Assembly (NCBI RefSeq): GCF_003386095.1
Contig: NZ_QREG01000004.1
Location: 186,001-250,000, forward strand
From: Marinoscillum furvescens DSM 4134
GTDB taxonomy: Bacteria > Bacteroidota > Bacteroidia > Cytophagales > Cyclobacteriaceae
DNA length: 64,000 nt
Direction: 5' to 3'
In this document: piece by piece, positions 40,159-49,400 of the stretch
Numbering within the stretch: the stretch's first letter is position 1
Layout: every line of letters begins with the position of its first letter
Program-made: the position numbers and the translations under genes
Notes under the pieces: generated by a model
What the model saw: the letters and a program-made list of their open reading frames with translations, nothing else
Told to the model about the DNA's origin: nothing
Databases searched by the model: none

Positions 40159-43092
40159 ATGCTTAATGTGCACTCTTATTTTAGCTTTAAATACGGTCTG
40201 CTGTCTATAGAGCAGTTGCTGAAATGGGCGCAGCGTGAGCAGCTAAAGGCGCTGGCACTCACCGATATCAATAGTACGGCTGGGAGTCTGGATTTTGTGC
40301 GGCAGTCGGCCAAGTATGGAGTGCGTCCCATTTTGGGGATAGATTTTCGCAACAATGCCGTACAGCAGTTTTTGGCAATAGCCAAAAACAATGCGGGCTT
40401 TCAGTCAGCCAATGCTTTTCTTTCGGATCACTTGCATGAAGGAAAGAAAATGCCTGCAGAGCCGGAAGGTGTGGAGCAGTGCTACATTATCTATCCGCTG
40501 CATAATGTGCCTGCCCGCCCACTGCATGGCTGGGAGTATGTAGGCGTGCGCCCGGAGGAGGTCACGCGGGTGCGGTTTAGCGCTGAGGTGCCTCAGCATA
40601 AGCTGATCGCATGCCCCACATATACGCTACCGCAAAAAGATGATTTTGAGCTGCATAGTGTGCTGCGCGCCATTGATCTCAATACGCTGGTGAGTAAGCT
40701 GGAGGAGGATGACGTAGCCCGGGAGACGGATGTGTTTATGAGCAGGGCTCAGCTCCTGGCTGCCTATGAGTACCTGCCGGAGGCTATCGAAAATCTGAAG
40801 AAGGTGGTGTCTGGCAGTGAGATTTTTTTCGACTTTAGCGACGATGCTGCGCCCCAAAACCTCAAAACCTGGAGTGGGAGTGAGGAGAGTGACTATCAAA
40901 AGGTGCGTGAGCTGTGCCTAAAGGGCCTTGCATATCGCTATGGAGCGCAGCCTGCCTTTTCTATACGGCGCAGGGTGGTCACAGAACTTCGGGTAATTCG
41001 GCAGATGGGCTATTTGTCCTATTTTCTCATTAGCTGGGATATAGTGAAATATGCGCGTGATCAGGGCTACTTCTATGTAGGGCGGGGTAGTGGGGCCAAT
41101 AGTGTGGTGGCTTACCTGATGCGCATTACGGATGTAGATCCTATCGAGCTGGACTTATACTTTGAGCGGTTTATTAATCTTTTCAGGAAAAGCCCTCCAG
41201 ATTTTGATATGGATTTTTCGTCGTGGGATCGCGATGATGTCACGCGCTATATTTTTGAGCGGTATGAGCATGTGGTGCTGCTGGCTACCTACAGTACGTT
41301 TCAGCATCGGGCGGTAATTCGGGAGGTGGGTAAGGCCTTTGGGGTGCCGGCTTATGAGATCGAAAAGCTCCAAAAGCAGCAAACCAAAGACCTGGATCAT
41401 CATGCACGTCTGATTCTCACTTATGGGCATCGGCTGGCTGGTTTTCCCAGTCACCTGAGCGTGCATGCAGGAGGGATTTTGATTTCCGAAAAACCCATTC
41501 ATTATTTCACGGCTACATCACTGCCTCCCAAGGGCTTTCCCATCACGCACTTTGACATGCTGATCGCCGAAGATGTGGGGCTTTATAAGTTTGATGTACT
41601 GGGGCAGCGGGGGCTGGGCAAAATCAAAGATGCGCTGCAAATCATCAAGGAAAATCAACCTGACCGGGCGCCTATTGATATTCATGATATCAAGCTCTTC
41701 AAAGAGGATGAGTTGGTAAAAATCAATTTGCGTGAAGCAAAGGCCATCGGGTGTTTTTATGTGGAGTCTCCGGCCATGCGGATGCTGCTCACCAAGCTCC
41801 ATGCTGAGGATTACCTTACGCTGGTGGCGGCCAGCTCGATCATTCGCCCGGGGGTGGCCAAGTCGGGAATGATGCGGGAGTATATTTTGCGTTTTAGGAT
41901 ACCAGAGCGGCGCAAGGATGCACATCCGGTACTTTGGAGCATTATGCCAGATACCTATGGTATCATGGTGTATCAGGAGGATGTGATCAAAGTGGCGCAT
42001 TATTTTGCGGGCCTTTCGCTGGCGGAGGCCGATGTGCTGCGCAGGGGTATGTCGGGTAAGTACCGATCGCGAAAGGAGTTTCAGCAGGTGCGTGATAAAT
42101 TTTTTGCTAACTGCAAAGCGAAGGGCTATGAAGATCAGCTGGCGGCAGATGTGTGGCGGCAGATCGAGAGCTTTGCAGGGTATGCGTTTGCTAAAGGGCA
42201 CTCAGCTTCTTATGCAATAGAGAGCTATCAGAGCATGTTTTTGAAGTCACACTATCCGCTGGAGTTTATGGTGGCCGTGATCAACAATGGAGGTGGTTTT
42301 TACAGTCGGGAGTTTTACATTCATGAGGCACGCATGCATGGGGCCGACATACAGCTGCCCTGCGTTAATTGGAGCGAGGATATCACAACCATACGTGGCA
42401 AGACTATTTATTTGGGCCTCAATATGATCAAAGATCTGGAGCAGCAAACTGTGAGGGCATTGCTGGTGGAGCGTGAGCAAAATGGGGTGTTTATGTCGGT
42501 AGATGATTTTGTGCGAAGGGTGAGTGTGTCGCTAGAGCAGCTGAGTTTGCTGGTGCGTATCAATGCTTTTCGGTTTACGGGCAAGGACAAAAAAGCACTT
42601 CTGTGGCATGCGTATTTTTTGTTGGGCAATACAGGCAAAAGCCAAAACAAGCTTTCGCTATTTGAGCCTGTGGTGAAGCGCTATACACTGCCTGAAATTG
42701 AGCATGAGGAGATTGAGGATACCTATGATGAGATGGAGTTGTTGGGTTTTCCGCTGCGTAGCCCGTTTCACTTGCTGCGGGAGCGCCCAAAGCGGTATGC
42801 GCTGGCCAGACACCTGCCGCAGTGTGTGGGTAAGGTGGTGCCTATGCTGGGATATCTGGTGACCATCAAAAATACAGGGACAGCACGTGGTGAGCGCATG
42901 CATTTCGGGACTTTTCTAGACGAGGAGGGAGCCTTTATCGATACGGTTCATTTTCCTCCAGTTTCCACTAAGTACCCGTTTACCGGAAAGGGGATCTACC
43001 TGATCGTGGGAGAGGTAGTGGAGGAGTTTGATGCCATCAGTGTGGAGGTGCACCAGATGAAGCGCCTCAAGTATCAGGTGATGAATGTGTGA
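40159..43092 (+). CDS. DNA polymerase III alpha subunit, short error-prone type
   Basis: A protein of about 977 residues, much shorter than the replicative DnaE in the same window. It begins with a PHP domain (LNVHSYFSFKYGLLSIEQLL, LALTDINSTAG). The polymerase core has YVGRGSGANSVVAYLMRITDVDPIELDLYFERF and the catalytic SPPDFDMDFSSWDRDDV, with later KFDVLGQRGL, YQEDVIKVAHYFAGLS and GYAFAKGHSASYA. It ends with an OB-fold region. Short DnaE proteins paired with DinB-type polymerases (DnaE2/ImuC in other phyla) do translesion synthesis. ATG 40159 is chosen over TTG 40153. Its promoter shares the dinB operator. Confidence 0.9.
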   Translation: MLNVHSYFSFKYGLLSIEQLLKWAQREQLKALALTDINSTAGSLDFVRQSAKYGVRPILGIDFRNNAVQQFLAIAKNNAGFQSANAFLSDHLHEGKKMPAEPEGVEQCYIIYPLHNVPARPLHGWEYVGVRPEEVTRVRFSAEVPQHKLIACPTYTLPQKDDFELHSVLRAIDLNTLVSKLEEDDVARETDVFMSRAQLLAAYEYLPEAIENLKKVVSGSEIFFDFSDDAAPQNLKTWSGSEESDYQKVRELCLKGLAYRYGAQPAFSIRRRVVTELRVIRQMGYLSYFLISWDIVKYARDQGYFYVGRGSGANSVVAYLMRITDVDPIELDLYFERFINLFRKSPPDFDMDFSSWDRDDVTRYIFERYEHVVLLATYSTFQHRAVIREVGKAFGVPAYEIEKLQKQQTKDLDHHARLILTYGHRLAGFPSHLSVHAGGILISEKPIHYFTATSLPPKGFPITHFDMLIAEDVGLYKFDVLGQRGLGKIKDALQIIKENQPDRAPIDIHDIKLFKEDELVKINLREAKAIGCFYVESPAMRMLLTKLHAEDYLTLVAASSIIRPGVAKSGMMREYILRFRIPERRKDAHPVLWSIMPDTYGIMVYQEDVIKVAHYFAGLSLAEADVLRRGMSGKYRSRKEFQQVRDKFFANCKAKGYEDQLAADVWRQIESFAGYAFAKGHSASYAIESYQSMFLKSHYPLEFMVAVINNGGGFYSREFYIHEARMHGADIQLPCVNWSEDITTIRGKTIYLGLNMIKDLEQQTVRALLVEREQNGVFMSVDDFVRRVSVSLEQLSLLVRINAFRFTGKDKKALLWHAYFLLGNTGKSQNKLSLFEPVVKRYTLPEIEHEEIEDTYDEMELLGFPLRSPFHLLRERPKRYALARHLPQCVGKVVPMLGYLVTIKNTGTARGERMHFGTFLDEEGAFIDTVHFPPVSTKYPFTGKGIYLIVGEVVEEFDAISVEVHQMKRLKYQVMNV

Positions 43093-43101
43093 GTTTGATG
43101 G

Positions 43102-43395
43102 CTATTTGTTTTTTAAGATGTCAGGAGATTGTTTGGTGCTTATAATGTCCACAATTTGTATGGTGTTATTATGCTCTTTGTAGAGTATCTTATAATCTCG
43201 CACCACGATTCTGCGGTATTTTGGATTGATGTCATCGATTTGGTACTGCTTTGAAAAATAGATGGTCTTTGGAGCTTTTAGTAAGTCTGACTTTACATTT
43301 TTTGCTCCACTCAGTGATTTGTCTTTATAGTATTCATAAATTTTTCTTAGTGCTTCTTTGGCTTGATTCGACCAAATAATTTTGAGTTTTTCCAT
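43102..43395 (-). CDS. RelE/ParE-family toxin
   Basis: A 97-residue protein with the ParE/RelE fold pattern: IIWSNQAKEALRKIYEYYKD at the N-terminus, then PKYRRIVVRDYKILYKEHNNTIQIVDII. The conserved R-IVVRDYKILY core strands are typical of ParE-like toxins that act on gyrase or of RelE mRNases; which one cannot be said. Its start overlaps the stop of the upstream partner by one base (TAATG). Confidence 0.88.
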   Translation of the reverse strand: MEKLKIIWSNQAKEALRKIYEYYKDKSLSGAKNVKSDLLKAPKTIYFSKQYQIDDINPKYRRIVVRDYKILYKEHNNTIQIVDIISTKQSPDILKNK

Positions 43396-43634
43396 TACCA
43401 GTTTTCAGACTCTCTCTCTAAATCTTCCTGGCTGATCAATTCGCCTGATTTTAGTTGTTCTTCACCTTTTTCCAGTCGCTCATTGTACTTTTTTAGGGTA
43501 AGTGGCTCTCCATCCACTGTGTACCCTACCGTTAGCTCTTGATCTAGAAGGTCATTGATTTTATCTAAAAGAGCAGGCTTTGTCACTGTCATGATTTTTT
43601 GCAGTACGTTGAGTTTTGTGTTCTGTAAATCCAT
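43395..43634 (-). CDS. Antitoxin partner of the RelE/ParE toxin
   Basis: A 79-residue, charged protein (MDLQNTKLNVLQKIMTVTKPALLDKINDLLDQE...LISQEDLERESENW), translated just ahead of the toxin. The C-terminal half, acidic with SQEDLERE, fits a toxin-wrapping antitoxin tail. A GxTVDGEPLTLKKYNERL segment occurs in many Bacteroidota antitoxins of this type. A 7/8 match to the -7 consensus (TAACTTTA reading leftward near 43662) may drive the pair. Confidence 0.8.
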   Translation of the reverse strand: MDLQNTKLNVLQKIMTVTKPALLDKINDLLDQELTVGYTVDGEPLTLKKYNERLEKGEEQLKSGELISQEDLERESENW

Positions 43635-43791
43635 CTGGTATGCAGTTGTGTTATAAAGTTAACTATTTCTTCATTCGTATGATTCATTAGGTGGATTTCT
43701 AGCCGGATCAATGGTGTGAAATCTTGATGCGACTAGGTTTAGCTCGCGATTTTAAAATAAGTTTACCCACCTCAACATTAACACTAGAAAA

Positions 43792-45426
43792 ATGAAAAGA
43801 CTTTTTTGCCTTGTGGCTATGGTGCTGGCAGCTGCGCATGTGCATGCCCAGCAAGATTCGATACAGAGTGCACTTCGACTTTTTGGCTTGCAGATGACCA
43901 CTTCTGAAATCGATTCTTTGCGAGGATCTCTCGCTGATAATCTGGAGAGCTACGAGCAGATCCGATCGCTAGATATCTCTAATTCCACGCCTTTTTCATT
44001 GGTTTTTACTCCACCGGTAAACGAAGCTAAAGTGCCTCAGGAGCAAATGCCGGTTGATTTTGCGCTCCCCAAAAAGGTGAAACGTCCCAAAGACCTCAAC
44101 GACCTGGCTTTCTATACGGTGGCGGATTTGTCTGTGCTCATTCGAGAGCGAAAGGTCACTTCCGTGGAGCTGACAGAGCTCTATATCAGCCGTCTAAAAA
44201 AATACGACGAGCAGCTGGAGTGTGTGGTGACGCTTACAGAAGAGCTGGCACTGGGGCAGGCACGAAGGGCTGACGTGGAGCTGGCAGCAGGAAAGTATCG
44301 GGGCCCACTACATGGCATACCGTATGGTGCAAAAGATCTGCTGGCGGTGGAGGGTTATCCTACCACCTGGGGTGGGGCGCCTTATCAGGATCAGGTGATC
44401 GATGAGACCGCCACGGTCATTCGTAAGCTGGAGGAGGCCGGGGCTGTGCTGGTGGCAAAGCTTTCACTCGGTGCGCTTGCCTGGGGTGATGTGTGGTTTG
44501 GTGGGGTGACTAAAAATCCATGGAATTTGGAGCAGGGAAGTAGCGGTTCGTCGGCCGGATCTGCATCCGCTACGGCTGCAGGGTTGGTGCCGTTTGCCAT
44601 TGGTAGCGAAACCTGGGGATCTATCGTGTCACCCTCTACCAGATGTGGCACTTCCGGGCTGCGGCCTACCCACGGAAGGGTGAGTAAGTATGGAGCCATG
44701 GCGTTGAGCTGGACGATGGACAAGCTAGGGCCTATCACCCGAAGTGCTCAGGATCTGGCTATGGTGTTTGATGCGATATATGGTCCTGATGGGAAGGATA
44801 TAGAAGTGCGACGTGATGTACCTTTTAATTATGTATACGATGAAGAAAAGGCTAAAAAATTACGAGTAGGGTATTTGAAATCATTTGAAACCAATGACTT
44901 TAACCCCAAAAATGACTCTACGGCCTTGAGTACGCTCCGTGCGAGTGGTGTGGAGCTGATTGAGAAGGAATTAAAAACAGGTGTGCCACCCTATGCCTTG
45001 AGTTTTATTCTTTCTGCGGAAGCTGCTGCCGCTTTTGATGACCTTACCCGTAGTAATCTGGATGATGACCTTACCCGCCAGATTATCAACTCCTGGCCTA
45101 ATGTCTTTAGAAGTGCGCGGTTTATACCTGCAGTGGAGTATATACAGGCCAACAGGTTGCGGTATCAGCTGGTGCAGGATTTTAATGCCATGATGGCTGA
45201 TGTAGATGTGTTGATTGCGCCGAGCTTTAGCGATCAGCTATTGATTACGAACCTGACAGGACACCCCTGTGTGGTAGTGCCCAATGGGTCCTATGCCGGT
45301 GGCACTCCGGGTTCCATTACCTTTCTCGGGAATCATTTTGATGAGGAGTCGGTTTTGCTATTTGCCAGGTACTTTCAGTCCATTACGGATTTTGATGAGG
45401 AGCATCCCGAGCTTTTTGTGAAGTAG
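43792..45426 (+). CDS. Secreted amidase-signature (GatA-like) hydrolase
   Basis: A 544-residue amidase with a signal peptide ending HVHAQ, so it acts in the periplasm or outside. The Ser-cisSer-Lys triad can be placed: Lys in GIPYGAKDLLAVEG, serines in GSSGSSAGSASA, and the nucleophile in IGSETWGSIVSPS, followed by TSGLRPTHGRVS. Compared with usual members, the glycine-rich GSSGGS stretch reads GSSGSS and GGS reads WGS. An ~110-residue N-terminal extension precedes the catalytic domain. The substrate (amide, carbamate or peptide amide) is unknown. It stands alone between two toxin-antitoxin pairs. Confidence 0.88.
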   Translation: MKRLFCLVAMVLAAAHVHAQQDSIQSALRLFGLQMTTSEIDSLRGSLADNLESYEQIRSLDISNSTPFSLVFTPPVNEAKVPQEQMPVDFALPKKVKRPKDLNDLAFYTVADLSVLIRERKVTSVELTELYISRLKKYDEQLECVVTLTEELALGQARRADVELAAGKYRGPLHGIPYGAKDLLAVEGYPTTWGGAPYQDQVIDETATVIRKLEEAGAVLVAKLSLGALAWGDVWFGGVTKNPWNLEQGSSGSSAGSASATAAGLVPFAIGSETWGSIVSPSTRCGTSGLRPTHGRVSKYGAMALSWTMDKLGPITRSAQDLAMVFDAIYGPDGKDIEVRRDVPFNYVYDEEKAKKLRVGYLKSFETNDFNPKNDSTALSTLRASGVELIEKELKTGVPPYALSFILSAEAAAAFDDLTRSNLDDDLTRQIINSWPNVFRSARFIPAVEYIQANRLRYQLVQDFNAMMADVDVLIAPSFSDQLLITNLTGHPCVVVPNGSYAGGTPGSITFLGNHFDEESVLLFARYFQSITDFDEEHPELFVK

Positions 45427-45428
45427 GT

Positions 45429-45746
45429 CTAAAGTCCCAGGTAGATTCGGAGAGTGTGCTTGACGAGCAGAAGATCTTCGTTTGATAGGTTTCCGAGTAA
45501 TCCTGATGCTATTGACTTACTAAGCGTAGCGATTTTCCCCACCCTTATGATGGATGGCTTTTTTAGTCCATTTTCAGTAGAAGGTGTGACTTTTAAGTCA
45601 AGTGTTGTGTTCCAGTGTGTTTTGGAAGAGATGAAACATACAGTGATGTCTGTGTTGTTGTTAGCTAAAACCAGGGCGGGTCTTTCTTTTACACCTGTAA
45701 GGTCAGTGAAAGGAAAAGGTATAAGTATTAAATCACCCGGCTTCAT
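45429..45746 (-). CDS. MazF/PemK-family toxin
   Basis: A 105-residue endoribonuclease-type toxin: GDLILIPFPFTDLTGVKERPALVLANNN at the N-terminus and PSIIRVGKIATLSKS in the core, the PemK/MazF signature with the active-site Arg and Thr-Asp positions (DLTGVKERP). It starts at the base next to the antitoxin stop. Its own stop is 3 bp from the stop of the convergent amidase gene. Confidence 0.92.
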   Translation of the reverse strand: MKPGDLILIPFPFTDLTGVKERPALVLANNNTDITVCFISSKTHWNTTLDLKVTPSTENGLKKPSIIRVGKIATLSKSIASGLLGNLSNEDLLLVKHTLRIYLGL

Positions 45747-45965
45747 CTAGTAGCGTTCCTTTAGGTCATTTTTGGTGTAGATGTCTTCTTCATCGTTGAG
45801 AAACTCAAGGCTTTGTTCGCTTAGTTTCTCTATTCCCTTAGTTAGGATAACATTTTCTGATTTTCGAAGTAGGAAATCAGCGAAATCAGCAATTTCTTGC
45901 ACTTTTTCCGGGGGCAATTGATGTAATGTGTTGAGGGTTTTATTTATTAGTTGCTCCTTTTCCAT
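45747..45965 (-). CDS. DUF2281-like antitoxin of the MazF/PemK pair
   Basis: A 72-residue protein of the DUF2281 pattern: helical N-terminus LINKTLNTLHQLPPEKVQEIADFADFLL and an acidic tail NDEEDIYTKNDLKERY. DUF2281 proteins are frequent partners of PemK or PIN toxins in Bacteroidota and cyanobacteria. The stop codon abuts the toxin start. Confidence 0.85.
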   Translation of the reverse strand: MEKEQLINKTLNTLHQLPPEKVQEIADFADFLLRKSENVILTKGIEKLSEQSLEFLNDEEDIYTKNDLKERY

Positions 45966-45991
45966 GAGACTAAATTTACTAAATAAACCAT

Positions 45992-46020
45992 AAAAAAACC
46001 CAGCGCATTCGCACTGGGTT
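45992..46020 (-). terminator. Intrinsic terminator of trxA (leftward)
   Basis: AACCCAG (45997-46003) pairs with CTGGGTT (46014-46020); on the minus strand the stem is followed by a run of seven Ts (the As at 45992-45998). It lies 28 bp past the trxA stop. Confidence 0.8.
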
Positions 46021-46048
46021 CGGTTTTACTGTTTTATATCAATCTTGC

Positions 46049-46372
46049 TTATGCAAGCTGCTTGTCAAGCTTTTCGCTAAGTGCAGTTTTAGGTACAGCA
46101 CCTACTTGCTTGTCTACAATTTCTCCGTTTTTGAACACCAAAAGCGTAGGAATAGAACGAATGCCAAACTTCGCTGATACTTCAGGGTTTGAGTCTACAT
46201 CTACTTTTGCGATCACTGCTTTGCCGTCATAATCTGCGGCCAATTCTTCTACTACAGGGGCGATCATCTTACAAGGTCCGCACCACTCTGCCCAAAAGTC
46301 TACAAGTACGGGTTTATCTGTGTTAATTACTTCCTCGAAGTTTTGATCAGTCAATTCTAATGGTTGTGCCAT
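46049..46372 (-). CDS. trxA: Thioredoxin
   Basis: A 107-residue thioredoxin with the canonical redox motif WAEWCGPCKMIAP, the cis-Pro loop FGIRSIPTLLVFKNGE and usual length. It has no signal peptide, so it is cytoplasmic. It transfers electrons from thioredoxin reductase to ribonucleotide reductase and other targets. It is monocistronic with its own promoter (46417-46424) and terminator. Confidence 0.97.
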   Translation of the reverse strand: MAQPLELTDQNFEEVINTDKPVLVDFWAEWCGPCKMIAPVVEELAADYDGKAVIAKVDVDSNPEVSAKFGIRSIPTLLVFKNGEIVDKQVGAVPKTALSEKLDKQLA

Positions 46373-46416
46373 CGCTTATCTATCGTTTAAAAATTTACTT
46401 GTCAACAGAATAACGG

Positions 46417-46424
46417 CAAAGATA
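46417..46424 (-). promoter_or_regulatory. trxA promoter -7 box
   Basis: On the minus strand this reads TATCTTTG, a perfect TAnnTTTG, 45 bp before the trxA ATG. No -33 TTTG is seen at the usual distance. Confidence 0.55.
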
Positions 46425-46488
46425 CGTTTTTTGTTGATGCTCAGCCGCTATAGTGTTTCAATTGTTTGCTGAAGGACAAACCGCCGTT

Positions 46489-49400
46489 TTATGCCGTAAG
46501 TACGCGGTACTGTACCTCTTCTAGTAAGTCCAGTTCTTTGATCAGTTCATCAGTAAGTTCTATTTGGTGCTTACGGCTCATCATCTCTAGATTGATCATG
46601 CGATCTTCAAACGCACCTACCACGCTGATTTTGATCGGACACTTGCCTGGATATTTTCTACCAAAACCTTCGAGCTCGTTGATGAGTACTGGATTTACAT
46701 CCGAAAGGCGCATCTGCAGCTCTATTCCCTTGGTCATTTTCTCACGGATTTCTCCGAGGGGCTCCATATTATTGATTTTGAGCTCCAGCTCGGTACCACT
46801 CCAGCGCTCTTGTACGATCCCAGAGATGTAGATAAACCAGCCGCTTTCGAGCATGGGCTTAAACTGAATGTAGTCCTGCCCAAACAAAAAGAAGCTGTGA
46901 CTGTCTGAAAAGTCTTCCAATGTAAACTGCCCAAAAGGCTTGCCGCGCTTAGTCATCCGGTGGGCCACACTGCTGATTACACCGCCTATGCGCATCTCTC
47001 GTCCTTTGTGCTTTTCCAGGTCTTTGAGATCTGTGAGGGTAGCGTTGGTGAGGTAGTCCATCTCAAACTTATACTGATCCAGCGGGTGGCCAGAGATGTA
47101 AAGGCCTACCATCTCGCGCTCGATATTGAGCTCTTCAATTTTGCCGTAGGGCTCGATCTTGCCAATGCGCGGGCGCATCACCACCTGTCCGTCACCACCA
47201 CCTCCAAAGAGTGAAGCCTGAGAGCTGTCTGCCTCCTGCTGCATTTTGTTGGCATAGCGGATGGATTTTTCAATGAGCGAAGCACCTTCTTCATCGGGCT
47301 CTACATACTGGCGTCTATGAAACTCATCAAAGCAATCAAAACCTCCAGCCTTGGCCAGACTTTCGAATGATTTCTTATTGACCGCTCGTAGGTTTACGCG
47401 TGTGGCAAAGTCGAAAATATCTTGAAAAGGCCCGTTTTCGTTTCGCTCCTCTATGATGGCAATCACTGCTGATTCGCCAGTACCTTTGATTGCACCAAGC
47501 CCAAATCGGATTTCTCCTTCTGCGTTTACCTCAAAGTTGAGCCCCGATTCGTTCACGTGAGGGCCCAATACCTTGATGCCCTGATTTCTACACTCTTCCA
47601 TAAAGAAGCTGATCTTCTCTATGTTGTTTTGGTTGTGTGTAAGGACAGAGGCCATGTACTCGGCCGGGTAGTTGGCCTTAAGGTAGCCTGTATGATAGGC
47701 CACCACAGAGTAGCAGGTACTGTGCGATTTGTTGAAGGCATAGGCAGCAAAGGCTTCCCAGTCTTTCCAGATTTTCTCCAGTTTGTCCTGAGGGTGGCCC
47801 TTTTCCATGGCCTGCTCCACAAACTTGGGCTTCATCTTGTCTAGAACGTCCCGCTTTTTCTTACCCATGGCCTTACGGAGTACATCCGCTTCACCTTTGG
47901 TAAACCCGGCCAGTTTTTGCGAAAGCAACATCACCTGCTCCTGATAGACGGTGATGCCGTAGGTTTCTGCCAGGTATTCCTCCATGTCAGGGAGGTCATA
48001 GGTGATCTCTTTGCGGCCATGCTTTCGGTCGATAAACTCAGGAATGTACTCCATCGGCCCTGGTCGGTAGAGGGCGTTCATGGCGATGAGGTCTTCCAGC
48101 TTATCTGGCTTGAGTGCTCGCAAGTGCTTCTGCATACCCGGGGACTCAAACTGGAACGTACCGTTTGTGGCTCCTTTTTGATACAGCTCGTAAGTAACCG
48201 GATCGTCTAACGGAACTTCGTCTATGTCGATCTCAATGCCGTGGCGTTTTTTGACGTTTTCAATCGCTGTTTTGATGATGGATAGGGTTTTTAGTCCCAA
48301 AAAGTCCATCTTCAGCATGCCGGCATCCTCTACTACGCTGTTGTCAAACTGCGTGACGAGCAGGTCTGAGTCTTTAGCTCGGGCCAAAGGCACAAACTTC
48401 GTCATATCGTCTGGAGTGATGATCACCCCACAGGCATGTACGCCCGTGTTTCGCATGGACCCTTCCAGCACTACAGCCTGATTGAGTACCTGTGAGGGTA
48501 GGTCTCTGCCTCGACGCATTTGCTCCAGCTCGGGTACTTCACCCCAGATTTTCGAAAACTTCGCCCCCGGTTTTTCGGGGATCAGTTTGGCAATGGCATC
48601 TGTGTCAGGGAGAGGAAGCTCCATCACCCGTCCGGCATCACGAATGGCCGACTTGGGTGCCATGGTGCCGTAGGTAATGATCTGTGCTACCTGCGTTTCG
48701 CCGTATTTGTTTACTACGTAGTTGATCACGCGCTCGCGGCCTTCATTGTCAAAGTCTATATCAATATCGGGGAGTGATACCCGATCTGGATTTAGAAAAC
48801 GCTCAAATAGGAGATCGTAGGCAATGGGGTCTACATTGGTGATACCTATGCAATAGGCCACTGCTGATCCAGCTGCCGACCCACGTCCTGGCCCTACAGA
48901 TACGCCCATTTCCCGAGCCTTACTGGTGAAATCCTGTACAATGAGGAAATACCCCGGATAGCCCGTGTTTTCGATGGTGGCCAGCTCAAAGTCTAGCCGT
49001 TCGCGAATCTCGTCAGTTATTTCTTCATAGCGTTTTTTGGCCCCTTCGTAGGTGAGGTGACGCAGAAATGCATTTTCTCCGCGTTTACCTCCATCTTTTT
49101 CGTCATCAGGGTGTTTAAATTCATCCGGTATCTCAAAAGCGGGGAGCAATACATCGCGCTCAAGCTTATACTCCTCCACCTTGTCGATCACCTCCTGGAT
49201 GTTTTCGATAGCCTCCGGCAGATCCGTAAAGGCTTCTTTCATCTCTTGCTGCGTCTTGAAGTAGTATTTGGCGTTTTTCAGACCAGGCCTAAAGCCCCTT
49301 CCACGCCCGATAGGAGTGCTTTTCTTTTCGTTTTCTTTGATGCATATGAGTACATCGTGAGCAGTCGAGTCTTTTTCATCGAGGTAAAAGAGCTCGTTCG

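Noticed and set aside
45454-45750. 98-codon rightward frame opposite the MazF/PemK gene
   Set aside because: It mirrors a clear toxin gene and lacks homology-like motifs.
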